DNA of 64,000 nt from Pollutiaquabacter aromativorans (lineage in GTDB: Bacteria > Bacteroidota > Bacteroidia > AKYH767-A > 2013-40CM-41-45), in the NCBI GenBank assembly GCA_049177215.1, contig CP185379.1:3410001-3474000 (forward strand). Reading direction: 5' to 3'. Position 1 is the first letter of the stretch. Every line of letters begins with the position of its first letter. Under the pieces are notes generated by a model. That model saw only the letters and a program-made list of their open reading frames with translations, ran no database searches and was not told where the DNA came from. Below are positions 24,744 through 33,141 of the stretch, in pieces. Position numbers and translations under genes: made by a program.

Positions 24744-26657
24744 TTACAATTCATCATTGTCTGATTCCGGCTTTCCGTTTTCTTCTGCATTCGGGTTTTC
24801 GTTGCCGCTTAATTCATCCAACGCTGTCTTTGCAATCTTTGGAAGATTGATGGACATGTGTTCGTGCGTTATGTTTTCAATGGAAGGTGGTGGCGGCAAC
24901 TCTGCTGTTTCAGCAAAGAATGGATTTACGGTTGCTAATGACATTCTTCTTGCATCCAATTGATTTACTCTGCCGCTTGCAACTGCATAATCTTTAAAGG
25001 TTGTATCACGAAGCGAAGCATCATAGTATTCAATGTATTCAAACTTCTCTGCCCGTCTGTCAATATCTTCTTTCAACCTGTCCATGTATTGCATAAAATC
25101 TTCCTGAACGAGTTTGAAATCTTTTGACTTAGCTTCAAACGCTGCAAATACTTCCGCTTCGTTTTCTGTTGTTTCAACTATTGAAGCATCAACTGTTGAA
25201 TTGTTCTTCAAATTATCTTCCGTTTTTTTCAATGCAATCATTGCATTGTAAGAAGCGATGTATTCACTCAAAGTTGAACGCATAATATTTATCAGGTCGT
25301 TGCTTTCCGCTCTGTTTCTTCCGTAGAAGTCCATCGTCTCCTGATGCCATTGATTAAGGTATGCGGTCTTTTGGTCTTTGATGTTGTTGTAAATTTTCAT
25401 TCGCTCCAACCTTGTTTCTTGCATCAGGTTCTGAACAATTGGCGCAACAATTTCTTCGTGAATCTGATGAACACCGAAAGGGAAATTTGTTTTGCTTCCG
25501 TCTTCCGCAACCCAGCAATCTGAAACAATATCATATTTCAGTTTTGAACTTGGTTTGAGTTGGAACGGCTGATAATTTTCTACTGAATCCTGATAGTTGA
25601 ACTTTTCGTTTTTGATTCTGTCAATTTCATCCGCTTCAAGATTCGGTGAGTAATGATTGTAAGAGCATTTCAAAATTCTGAAAAGTGTTTTGTTGGAAGT
25701 GTCCACCATCAAATTGGTTGAAGCGAGTTTCACTTGCGTTATTGCCTGAACTGAATTCGCCATATTCATCATCAGCGTTTTCAATACTTCTTCAAATTGT
25801 GTTTGATGCCTTTCCAAAGATTTTTTCATTTCATTCAACGAATGAAATCTTGCAATCTCGTCTTGGTAAGGTGAATCGTCAAAGATTTTAAATACAGGTG
25901 CATTACCTGTGTCTGTGGTTGAATGTTCACTTATGAATCGTGCGTGTTCACTGTCAGGAAGAATAACCGGAAGTGCAACAGAAGTAGAATCTAAATCTGA
26001 AAGACAAAATGAAGAAGTGCGAAGTGTTCTGTCAATCTTTCCCAAGTAATCGTGATAAGTCACATCCTGAATAGAGAGTGAATAATCGGCTGTGTTTACT
26101 GATTCGGGTTCTTCCGACTTCTCAATGATTGGCGCTCCTTTCATCAACTCATCCAAATCATTTACAGTATTGGTAAATAATTCTGCTTGCTTCAATGTGT
26201 GAAGATTAAAGTTTTGAGTGTTCACCGAATTGGTATAGTCAATCATAAAACTCTTGTCTTCAAATGGAATTTGTGCAGCAATGGGAACATACCCTATTCC
26301 CAACTTGAAAACTTTGTAGTCCCTGAAAATTTCTTTGTGCAGTTTTTCAAACTCCGCAATCTTCTGATTGTTTGCATCAATTTCTCCCTGCAATTCTTTC
26401 ATCTTTAAATGTGCGGTGATTGCAAAATAGATTGGCACAAGAACGAAAAAGAAAATCATGCAAATCAATCTTGTCTGCTTGGCCTTTGCAAACTCCTGAC
26501 TGAGTTGTGCAACCCGTTCTTTGCAAACAGAAATTTCCTTTTCATATTTTTCTTCTTCGCTGACAATTTTTTCAGCCGCTTGCTTGTAATAATCAAACAA
26601 GATTTTTGCCTGGTCTTGGTGGATGTTTGCCGAGGCATTGAAAATTTTTCCGCTCAT
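24744..26657 (-). CDS. Large coiled-coil membrane protein of the operon
   Basis: A 637-residue protein without recognised family. A coiled coil at about 10-60 is followed by one membrane helix at about 63-83 (LICMIFFFVLVPIYFAITAH), another coiled coil at about 85-115, a long mixed region, a second helical region at about 270-330 and at 420-560, and an acidic Pro/Asn-rich tail (ELPPPPS.., NPNAEENGKPESDNDEL). The single-span coiled-coil architecture fits a membrane-tethered linker between a membrane scaffold and cytoplasmic partners. It starts 20 bases after the four-helix membrane protein gene and is the largest protein of the system. Confidence 0.6.
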   Translation of the reverse strand: MSGKIFNASANIHQDQAKILFDYYKQAAEKIVSEEEKYEKEISVCKERVAQLSQEFAKAKQTRLICMIFFFVLVPIYFAITAHLKMKELQGEIDANNQKIAEFEKLHKEIFRDYKVFKLGIGYVPIAAQIPFEDKSFMIDYTNSVNTQNFNLHTLKQAELFTNTVNDLDELMKGAPIIEKSEEPESVNTADYSLSIQDVTYHDYLGKIDRTLRTSSFCLSDLDSTSVALPVILPDSEHARFISEHSTTDTGNAPVFKIFDDSPYQDEIARFHSLNEMKKSLERHQTQFEEVLKTLMMNMANSVQAITQVKLASTNLMVDTSNKTLFRILKCSYNHYSPNLEADEIDRIKNEKFNYQDSVENYQPFQLKPSSKLKYDIVSDCWVAEDGSKTNFPFGVHQIHEEIVAPIVQNLMQETRLERMKIYNNIKDQKTAYLNQWHQETMDFYGRNRAESNDLINIMRSTLSEYIASYNAMIALKKTEDNLKNNSTVDASIVETTENEAEVFAAFEAKSKDFKLVQEDFMQYMDRLKEDIDRRAEKFEYIEYYDASLRDTTFKDYAVASGRVNQLDARRMSLATVNPFFAETAELPPPPSIENITHEHMSINLPKIAKTALDELSGNENPNAEENGKPESDNDEL

Positions 26658-26677
26658 AATTTTAATTTATTCAGGGG

Positions 26678-27388
26678 TTAGTTAGAGTAAGTGTTCTTTC
26701 TCAATTTCAGTAACTCCTCACATTTGTTGAGGAGTGAAAAAACTTCTGTCCTTCCGTCATTATTATTTTTTGCAACGGAATATGCTTGCTGTATCGTGTC
26801 TGCAATTTCTGAATCAAGGTTGCTTGCCGATTGATTATTTGTTGGTGACAAATAGCGAACGGTTTCTTTGATGGTGTCAATTTTTTGTTTCTCTGCTCCA
26901 AACTTTGCAGTGTTGGTTGTAATTAAAATTTCAAATTGACTGATGGCGTTTAGAATTTGGTCTTTGCCTTTTCTCTCCATGTCTTGTTCTGCCTGAACTG
27001 ACACGGCTTTGCCTGAACTTAAATGAGAAAAGAAATAACCTAACAGCAACAGGAAAGCAGCAGCGAGTTGAAAGAAAAGTTGGTAACGAAAATGCGCTTC
27101 GGCTAAGTAGCCGATAATAATTATTGCAATGGCAAGGAATGAATACATACGAATGTATGCAAGCCGAATTCCAAGTCCGCCAATTTGTTTTTCAAAATCA
27201 AAGTTGATTCCGAAAAGTCCTAACTCGGTAAAAGTTGTTACGATGAATACAAGGCAAGCAACTGATAAGTCAAGCCAGAAAACATCGTTGCGTTTTTCTT
27301 GCGGAACAAAAATGAAAAAGCCCGCAAAGATTAGTGCTAAACCTGCAATAAGGACAATGTATCCGAATAATTGATTTCTCTGTTTCAT
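26678..27388 (-). CDS. Four-helix membrane protein of the operon
   Basis: A 236-residue protein with four predicted membrane helices in its first 125 residues: about 9-29 (YIVLIAGLALIFAGFFIFV), 37-60, 75-97 (YSFLAIAIIIIGYLAEAHF) and 100-120 (LFFQLAAAFLLLLGYFF). A cytoplasmic, partly coiled-coil tail of about 110 residues follows (ISQFEILITTNTAKFG...). It is not recognised. It follows the SPFH protein gene by 3 bases, so the two are almost certainly co-translated and may form a membrane-embedded core. Small multi-span proteins often accompany SPFH proteins as partners; that is general knowledge, and the pairing here is inference. Confidence 0.65.
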   Translation of the reverse strand: MKQRNQLFGYIVLIAGLALIFAGFFIFVPQEKRNDVFWLDLSVACLVFIVTTFTELGLFGINFDFEKQIGGLGIRLAYIRMYSFLAIAIIIIGYLAEAHFRYQLFFQLAAAFLLLLGYFFSHLSSGKAVSVQAEQDMERKGKDQILNAISQFEILITTNTAKFGAEKQKIDTIKETVRYLSPTNNQSASNLDSEIADTIQQAYSVAKNNNDGRTEVFSLLNKCEELLKLRKNTYSN

Positions 27389-27391
27389 GGC

Positions 27392-28639
27392 TTAACTGTT
27401 TTTAAATCCGCACTGAGGACAGAAAGGAGTGTTGCCTAATTTATGTCCGCATCGTTTGCAACTTCCTTCCATTGATGCAACTGGTTTTCCGCAAGTGTTG
27501 CAAAATGCTGCTCCTTCTGCTAATGGTGAATTGCAATTGGAACAAGTTGCTCCGCTTGCGGATAATGTTGTTCCGCAACTCACACATTTCTTAGCGTTCT
27601 TATCATTGTCTGCTCCGCATTTCGGACAGCCGTTGTAAGGGTCGCCACAGTGCGGACAAAACTTTACATTGCTCGGAAACTTTTTCGCACAGTTGGAACA
27701 ATAAACTTCACGCACAGGTGGCGCAACAGGATTTTGAACATTAGGATTTGTTTCCTGATTCTTGTAAGAAACAGGATTGAGCAAACCACCGCCTGATAAA
27801 TTGCCCATGAGATTTGTTGCGATAACTGCTCCAAGCAAACTGTTTTGTCCGTTGCCGTTACCCATTTTATCTATTGCCTTGTCAGCAGATTCAAACACCT
27901 GCGATTGTTGCCAAGTGTAGCCGCCAATGATTTGTGCGCTTTGCTGCGACATTGCTTTCAAGATTGCTTTGCCTGCATCAGTATTGGAATCAACTTCAAT
28001 TGTTGTGATGTAAAAACTGATAAGTTGAAAGCCGTAATCTTCCCAGTAAGTTGCAATGGATTGGCGTAAACTTTCAGACAGTCCTTCCAAGTAAGCAGAA
28101 ATGGATTTGATTCCAATTCTATTGGACATTATGAATTGAAGCAAAGTAGATTTTGTTTTGGCAACTGTTGCTCCGTAAAAATTGTCAGTGAGTTGTTGTG
28201 CCGTGAAAGTTGTTGTTGTTCCAACCAACTTGATTAGAAATCTTTCTGCATCAACAATCTTAATTCCGTATCTGCCTTTCGCAAGAAGCGGAACCATTGT
28301 TTGATAGTCGGGGTCGTGATACATCATTGAATCCGTTGTCCAGTCAAGATTCAGCGGCATTAATTTATTCACGAACCACACTTCGGCAGTAAAAGGATTT
28401 TTTCCACCGAAAGGAATTCCGAACATTGTTCGGAGAATCGGTAAGTTCTCGGTGTTGAGCGTATGTTTGCCCGGTCCAAATTTTCCAACGACTTGTCCTT
28501 TGGAAAAAAGAATCGCCTCTTGTGATTCAGCAACTACCAGTTGAGTGTAGGTGCTGAGATTTGTTTCGGGAAATTTCCAAGCGAACAGTTGTTCATCCGG
28601 TCGTGTGTCCCATTTTACGAAGTCAATAATTGCTCCCAT
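27392..28639 (-). CDS. SPFH/Band 7-type protein with C-terminal zinc ribbons (YdjI-like)
   Basis: A 415-residue protein resembling the YdjI-type family of stomatin/prohibitin proteins with a C-terminal Zn-ribbon. Residues of about 20-250 show the SPFH-like region ('LVVAESQEAILFSKGQVVG', 'FGPGKHTLNTENLP', 'YGIKIVDAERFLIKLVG', 'YGFQLISFYITTIEVD'). Residues 300-415 hold at least four CxxC...CxxC ribbons: CSNCAKKF.CPHCG, CPKCG.CVSCG, CSNC.CNTCG, CKRCG.CPQCG. No N-terminal membrane helix is seen, so membrane attachment would be indirect. It is the first gene of the operon and has a strong promoter. In Bacillus, YdjI acts with membrane partners in a PspA-linked envelope response; a comparable membrane-organising role here is inference. 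Confidence 0.8.
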   Translation of the reverse strand: MGAIIDFVKWDTRPDEQLFAWKFPETNLSTYTQLVVAESQEAILFSKGQVVGKFGPGKHTLNTENLPILRTMFGIPFGGKNPFTAEVWFVNKLMPLNLDWTTDSMMYHDPDYQTMVPLLAKGRYGIKIVDAERFLIKLVGTTTTFTAQQLTDNFYGATVAKTKSTLLQFIMSNRIGIKSISAYLEGLSESLRQSIATYWEDYGFQLISFYITTIEVDSNTDAGKAILKAMSQQSAQIIGGYTWQQSQVFESADKAIDKMGNGNGQNSLLGAVIATNLMGNLSGGGLLNPVSYKNQETNPNVQNPVAPPVREVYCSNCAKKFPSNVKFCPHCGDPYNGCPKCGADNDKNAKKCVSCGTTLSASGATCSNCNSPLAEGAAFCNTCGKPVASMEGSCKRCGHKLGNTPFCPQCGFKNS

Positions 28640-28669
28640 TGTTAGATAGTTTAATTATAGAGTGTCAGA

Positions 28670-28698
28670 CAAATGTAAAGAAGTTTATTAGATGCAAA
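28670..28698 (-). promoter_or_regulatory. Promoter of the six-gene operon
   Basis: On the reverse strand, TTTG (28698-28695), a spacer of 17 bases and TACATTTG (28677-28670) match the Bacteroidota consensus TTTG / TAnnTTTG. The SPFH gene starts 31 bases further on. The rest of the 28640-29022 gap (about 380 bases) holds AT-rich DNA with a U-rich inverted repeat (about 28829-28850) and the cassette end at 28973, and shows no gene. Confidence 0.75.
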
Positions 28699-29009
28699 TT
28701 TTTTCTGCTTGTTTTTTCTGTTTCGTGAATTTCGGAATAAAGCGTGGGCTGAAACGGCTCTTTTGCTTTTGCCTTTGCGGTTGATTCTTGCGTGGCGGCA
28801 AAAGCAAATGTGCCGTTTGTGCGTTGGCGAAAAATTAAAAAACAAAAAATGCGCGGGGGAAAAAATAAAACTTCCTTGCGTGGGCTGTCTGTGAAAGCTG
28901 TCAGTCCCGTTTGATTTAATGTGTCTGTTCGTTTCATCCTGTCCGTTTCGTTATAGCACTGTCGGTCGTTTTAGAGTTGCCGCTAACGTCAGTTCGTGCA
29001 ACAACCCAC

Positions 29010-30630
29010 CCCAAAATCACTCTCACGCTACCTGGGCGTTGATAGGCCCAAACCGACAGCCCGGATAGTTTAGCTGCTGCCAGCAATTACGGAGTGCCCT
29101 ATCCGTAAAAATAGAAAAAAGCAGCTTCCTCAGCCACTTTTTCAACTTAGGCAGGCCTAGGATGTTTATAACCCTCCGAAAATTATAAATCAGGTAAATG
29201 AGTCCGAACTCTCCTTCGTTCTTCCGCAGGCCTTTTAACAGGATGTGGTCGTATCCCCACTGTCGTTTGATGGTCCCGAAGATGTGTTCGATGATCTGCT
29301 GACGAAGTGTATAGACGGATGAGTTTTCTCTGACCCGCCGGTTGTTGCGCTCTACCGCTTCGGCATGTACGGAACGCTCGATCACCCGGCCGTTCGGATT
29401 GCGCGTGCACAGGTGCCGCACTTCACAATTATTACAAGCCGTGGTCTTGTAGTGTTTTACCCGGGTTACCGACTTTTCGTACTTTTTGTTGTACCACTGA
29501 CCGGTGGTTTTCAGGATATGTCCCTGTGGACACACATACTGATCTTTCTTCGGGTTATAACGAAAACGCTCGCCGTAAAACTCCGGGGTGGGAACGGGAT
29601 TGCTCCGGGGAACTTCCTGGTATGCCACGTAGGTGTAGATGTCTTCCCGCTGGCAGGCGGCAAGCTGCTCGCCGTTGTGGTAACCCTTGTCGGCCAGTAC
29701 GGCCACGGCCTCTGTATCACAGATGCTCTTGGTCTTCTGAGCCATCGGCAGCAGGGCTTTGCGGTCGTTCTGGTTGGTGACTTCGTACTCGAGCACCAGC
29801 TTATTGGCCGAGTCTGCGACGGTCTGCACGTTGTAGGCCACTTCGATCACCGAGCCGTGCAGGATCATGCTGCGGGCATCGGGGTCGGTGGTGGAGACCT
29901 GGTCCTGGCCGGTGGCGGCAAGCTGCTTTTCGATGCGCTTATACTTTCGGCGCTGAGCTTTTTGTTTCTTCAGCTTCTCACCAACGGCTTCCTGCTGAGC
30001 TTCATCCAGGTCACCGGCATTGAGTTCTTCGATATAGGATTGAATCTTGGTATCGATGTATTCCAGTTGCCGGTCGATTTTCTTCTGGTTGAAGTTGTTC
30101 TTCTTGGAGTTGACCGCTCTGAACTTGCTGGAGTCCAGCGCCACCAGTGTTTTCCCGGTCAGGCCCTTGCGGTTGAGTTGCCGTACGAAGTGGGTGAACG
30201 CATTACGGAAGAGCTGCGGATTCTCCGACCGAAAACCGGCAATCGTACGAAAACAGGGCTGCAGGCCTTTCAATAGCCACAGCAGCTCAATGTTCCGCTG
30301 GCACTCACGCGCCAGGAGCCGGGAGGTTCGGATCCTGTTCAGGTATCCGTAGACATACAATTTGAACAGATCCGCCGGGTGATACATCGGCCGGCCTTCT
30401 TCCACCGGCGCTTTTTCCAAAAAACCCAAATCCTTAAGCGGGAGCGCATCCACAAACAGATCAATTACCCTGACCTCGGCATCTTCCGGGATCAAATCAT
30501 CGATACACGTCGGGAATAACGTGGCCTGTCTGCGATCAAATCCGGTGAGGTATTTCATGGGAAGCCGATTATCCTCTGAAGATAATCAGCAATCCCCTTA
30601 ATTGGATTGAATTTCTTTAAACAGGGCGGG
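29010..30630 (-). mobile_element. IS1182-family insertion sequence
   Basis: Contains one transposase gene (29023-30558) and short flanks; GC content is higher than the surrounding cassette DNA. The boundaries given are approximate, set by the complementary hairpin halves on either side (28979-29006 and 30633-30661). Terminal inverted repeats and a target duplication were not identified by eye. Confidence 0.65.
29023..30558 (-). CDS. IS1182-family transposase
   Basis: A 511-residue DDE transposase of full length. The N-terminal DUF772-like domain (DRRQATLFPTCIDDLIPED, YHPADLFKLYVYGYLNRIRT) is followed by the catalytic core: first Asp in LVALDSSKFRAVNSK, second Asp in VAVLADKGYHNGEQL, and the Glu region in 'IEHIFGTIKRQWGYDHILLK'. 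Between them lies a basic coiled-coil insert and a Cys-rich ribbon (CNNCEVRHLCTRNP) as in the IS1182 group. No frameshift is visible, so it may be active. Confidence 0.92.
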   Translation of the reverse strand: MKYLTGFDRRQATLFPTCIDDLIPEDAEVRVIDLFVDALPLKDLGFLEKAPVEEGRPMYHPADLFKLYVYGYLNRIRTSRLLARECQRNIELLWLLKGLQPCFRTIAGFRSENPQLFRNAFTHFVRQLNRKGLTGKTLVALDSSKFRAVNSKKNNFNQKKIDRQLEYIDTKIQSYIEELNAGDLDEAQQEAVGEKLKKQKAQRRKYKRIEKQLAATGQDQVSTTDPDARSMILHGSVIEVAYNVQTVADSANKLVLEYEVTNQNDRKALLPMAQKTKSICDTEAVAVLADKGYHNGEQLAACQREDIYTYVAYQEVPRSNPVPTPEFYGERFRYNPKKDQYVCPQGHILKTTGQWYNKKYEKSVTRVKHYKTTACNNCEVRHLCTRNPNGRVIERSVHAEAVERNNRRVRENSSVYTLRQQIIEHIFGTIKRQWGYDHILLKGLRKNEGEFGLIYLIYNFRRVINILGLPKLKKWLRKLLFSIFTDRALRNCWQQLNYPGCRFGPINAQVA

Positions 30631-30684
30631 AAGGTTTTTGCACAGTCTGACGTTTTGCGGCTTGGCGCAGTGGCGGGATTTAGA

Positions 30685-30753
30685 AGCACCAAACTGTCAA
30701 CCAGCACTGAACTTGAATAGAAGCACAAACTTTCAATTTTGCACGTCACCCCC
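30685..30753. repeat. Copy 2 of the 68-bp conserved non-coding element
   Basis: Nearly identical to 20405-20472 (AGCACCAAACTGTCAACC ... GCACGTCACCCC). Its flanking arms are different in sequence from those of copy 1 but again pair with each other: TTGGCGCAGTGGCGGG on the left and CCCCCCATTGCGCCAA on the right. The conserved loop with variable arms suggests a structured site rather than a gene. It forms a mini-module of about 110 bases without a gene between 30652 and 30770. Confidence 0.75.
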
Positions 30754-30870
30754 CATTGCGCCAAACGCATGTTGCACTAAACCCCGCTATCGCGGGGTAG
30801 CCTGTCTTAGCTGATCGGAACTGTTTTCGGATAGATCGTCGTAGAAGGTTTTACCACAAACATTCTATGT

Positions 30871-31806
30871 ATGAAGAACAAATCTGAAAAACAGCCCTAC
30901 AGGACGCTGGTAAAACAAGCCTGTTTAAAGGTACAGGGATTCGAGGATTTTTACAAGCGACTATCGCGTAAGATCCGCATCGCGGGTAAGAGTCCCAGTA
31001 CACTGAGTAGTTACACGCGCTACCTGGCGCAGATGGCGCTGCATTTTGAGTGCCTGCCTACGGAGTTGGATGCCGAACAGGTGGAGGAGTACCTGGAGCA
31101 GATGCTCGATCAGCATGATACGCCCTCGGAGTCCTACTTCAAGTTCGTGGTGTACAGCCTGCGCTTTGCGTTCAAGGCCGAAGGATTGGATTATAAGCGG
31201 TTCACCCTGCCGAGCATTAAGCGCGAGAAGAAGCTGCCGGTGATCCTGAGCCGGGAGGAGATGCGACGCTTGTTGCGGGCCCCGGCCCTGCTCAAGCACC
31301 GGCTGCTCATTGGATTACTTTATGGCTGCGGCCTGCGGTGTATGGAGGTGCGCAGCATCCACATCAAGGACCTGGACCTGGACCGCCGGCTTTTGCACGT
31401 GCGCAAAGGCAAAGGGCGGAAGGACCGGTATGTGCCCCTGGGCGAGTTGCTCTGCCGGGGCGTAAGGAGCTACCTGGAAGCGGAGAACCCCCAGACGTTC
31501 CTGTTCAACGGCAAGCCCGAGGGCCGCAAGGGTGGTGACTTTGACAGCCGCTATTCCCAACGCGGGGTGCAGTGGGCCGTACAGCAGGCTGCCAGGGCGG
31601 CGGGTATTAAAAAAGACATCTCGGTACACACCCTGCGCCACACCTATGCCACGCACCTGCTGGAAGACGGACTTGACATCGTCTCCATCAAAGAACTGCT
31701 GGGCCATGAGCGCATCGAGACCACGATGGTGTACCTGCACGTGGCAAAGCACGGCCGCAAAGCGCCCTTCAGTCCGCTGGATACACTCTTCGCTCCCGCA
31801 CGGTGA
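30871..31806 (+). CDS. Tyrosine recombinase (XerC/D-like integrase) of the IS91-type element
   Basis: A 311-residue site-specific recombinase. An N-terminal SAM-like core-binding domain (about 15-105; SPSTLSSYTRYLAQMALHFE) is followed by the catalytic domain with Arg in LLYGCGLRCMEVRSI, Lys in VRKGKGRKDRYVPLG, His-x-x-Arg in SVHTLRHTYATHLLEDGLDI, His in LLGHERIETT and the nucleophile Tyr in MVYLHVAKH. All catalytic residues are present. It overlaps the transposase gene by 4 bases (GTGA), so the pair is one translational unit, as in IS91-type elements that carry a recombinase. It lacks the extra domain typical of integron integrases. Confidence 0.9.
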   Translation: MKNKSEKQPYRTLVKQACLKVQGFEDFYKRLSRKIRIAGKSPSTLSSYTRYLAQMALHFECLPTELDAEQVEEYLEQMLDQHDTPSESYFKFVVYSLRFAFKAEGLDYKRFTLPSIKREKKLPVILSREEMRRLLRAPALLKHRLLIGLLYGCGLRCMEVRSIHIKDLDLDRRLLHVRKGKGRKDRYVPLGELLCRGVRSYLEAENPQTFLFNGKPEGRKGGDFDSRYSQRGVQWAVQQAARAAGIKKDISVHTLRHTYATHLLEDGLDIVSIKELLGHERIETTMVYLHVAKHGRKAPFSPLDTLFAPAR

Positions 31807-32930
31807 GGCCGGCCTGCGAAGTAGCGCAGGTCATACGGCAAACATGGGCACAGGTTGAGCAGAGCACACAACTCAACAACTGGCAAAAGCGCACCCTGCG
31901 CCTGATCCGGGACTGCCGCACCGCGGCCCTGGGCGGGCACTTGGAGCAGTGCCCCGCCTGTTCCCACCTGCGCATAAGCTACAACAGTTGCCGGAACCGC
32001 CATTGTCCCAAGTGCCAGGTGCTGGCCCGGGAAGACTGGGTGGCCGCCCGCAAGGCCGAGCTCTTGCCGGTGCCGTACTTCCATGTGGTGTTCACCCTGC
32101 CCGGTGAGCTGAACCGGCTGTGCCTGTATGCGCCGGACCGTGTCTACGATGCACTCTTTGCCACAGCCTGGAGTGTGATCGGTTCCTTCGCCAGCGATCC
32201 CGTCCACCTGGGAGCACGCACGGGGATGATCGCCGTGCTGCACACCTGGGGTCAGAACCTCTCCCTGCATCCGCACCTGCATTGCATCGTACCCGGCGGG
32301 GGCATCACCGCTGCCGGGTTCTGGAAGAGCGCCCGCTACAGGGGAAAGTTCCTCTTCCCGGTCAAAGCCATGAGCCGGGTGATGCGCGGTCGGATGGTAG
32401 CGAACCTGCGCAAGGCCTTCCCGGGGGAAGATCCGCAGCTCTTCCGGCAGCTCTTTACAAAGCCCTGGGTGGTCTATGCCAAGCGGCCCTTTGCCGGTCC
32501 CGGTGCGGTGATCGACTACCTGGGCCGATACACGCACAAGATCGCCATCAGCAACCATCGGCTCTTGTCCGTTGACAAAGACCGGGTGCGCTTCCGTTAC
32601 AAAGACTACCGCGACGGCAGCAACAAGGTAATGGAGCTGGCGCCGATGGAGTTCATCCGCCGTTTTGCGCAGCACATCCTGCCCAGGGGTTTTGTACGCA
32701 TCCGGCACTACGGCATCCTCTCCAGCCGCAAGAAGGCCGTGAGCATCCCGCAGATCATACTACAGTTGCAGGGAAAGACCATTACCCTCAGCCGGCACCT
32801 GCGTAGCAAAACCCCGGCCGTGCTTTGTCCCTGTTGTAAAAAGTCTCTGATGAAAACCATCCTGCGGTTCGATCACCGCGGCCCGCCCGCGCGCTATCGA
32901 TCACTGCTGAACAACACTTCCTCACAATGA
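31803..32930 (+). CDS. IS91-family HUH transposase
   Basis: A 375-residue rolling-circle transposase with GTG start overlapping the recombinase stop. An N-terminal zinc-binding domain (CPACSHLRISYNSCRNRHCP) is followed by the HUH motif (LHPHLHCIVPGGG) and the catalytic Tyr region (YLGRYTHKIAISNHRL). The C-terminus holds a second Cys pair (CPCC). Length and motif order fit the IS91/ISCR group; the gene is intact. Its GC content is host-like and contrasts with the AT-rich cargo on either side. The 300 bases after it (32931-33233) contain the element end, a hairpin site and a cassette end, but no gene. Confidence 0.92.
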   Translation: MRPACEVAQVIRQTWAQVEQSTQLNNWQKRTLRLIRDCRTAALGGHLEQCPACSHLRISYNSCRNRHCPKCQVLAREDWVAARKAELLPVPYFHVVFTLPGELNRLCLYAPDRVYDALFATAWSVIGSFASDPVHLGARTGMIAVLHTWGQNLSLHPHLHCIVPGGGITAAGFWKSARYRGKFLFPVKAMSRVMRGRMVANLRKAFPGEDPQLFRQLFTKPWVVYAKRPFAGPGAVIDYLGRYTHKIAISNHRLLSVDKDRVRFRYKDYRDGSNKVMELAPMEFIRRFAQHILPRGFVRIRHYGILSSRKKAVSIPQIILQLQGKTITLSRHLRSKTPAVLCPCCKKSLMKTILRFDHRGPPARYRSLLNNTSSQ

Positions 32931-33141
32931 AAAAAACACCTGCATGACGGGCTGGAGTTGTATTGCTCATGCCTGAAAATCTGCTGAATGATACGAACGC
33001 CACTAAGCCCTTTTACGCGCTGATCCGCCTCTGACCGGCCCCAGTATCTACCTTTGTGTGATCGGAAGCGATGACGAAACGACACACATTACTCATTCAA
33101 TCCCCATAGTAACCTGCACGGCGCCGCGATAGCGGGGTTCC

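Larger units (their letters stand above)
21504..28987 (-). mobile_element. Cassette-like module carrying the six-gene SPFH/bactofilin operon
   Basis: The module ends are complementary: GTTAGCGGCTGCTCTG at 21504 and AGAGTTGCCGCTAAC at 28973-28987 (13 of 15 pair). A second nested inverted pair lies inside: TTTTTTGTTTTTTAATTTTT near 21651 and its complement near 28829. The GC content is much lower than the chromosome on either side beyond the island. At about 7.5 kb it is very large for an integron cassette, so a composite origin or another mobilisation mechanism must be kept in mind. Confidence 0.5.
28979..30661. other. attC-like hairpin split by an IS1182-type element
   Basis: The two halves, GCCGCTAACGTCAGTTCGTG (28979 on) and GCACAGTCTGACGTTTTGCG (30640 on), are complementary over most of their length when the intervening IS is ignored (AACGTCAG with CTGACGTT, TGCAACAACC with GGTTTTTGCA, GCCGC with GCGGC). 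The insertion lies in the loop. The site separates the six-gene module from a short non-coding module that ends at 30770. Confidence 0.55.

Noticed and set aside
28950..28959. GTTATAGCA just inside the right end of the six-gene module as a further cassette end
   Set aside because: No complementary partner at the proper place was found; it may be chance or a degraded site.
30871..31806. The tyrosine recombinase as the integron integrase of the cassette array
   Set aside because: It overlaps the IS91-type transposase gene and lacks the additional domain of integron integrases, so it belongs to that element; an effect on the hairpin sites remains untested.
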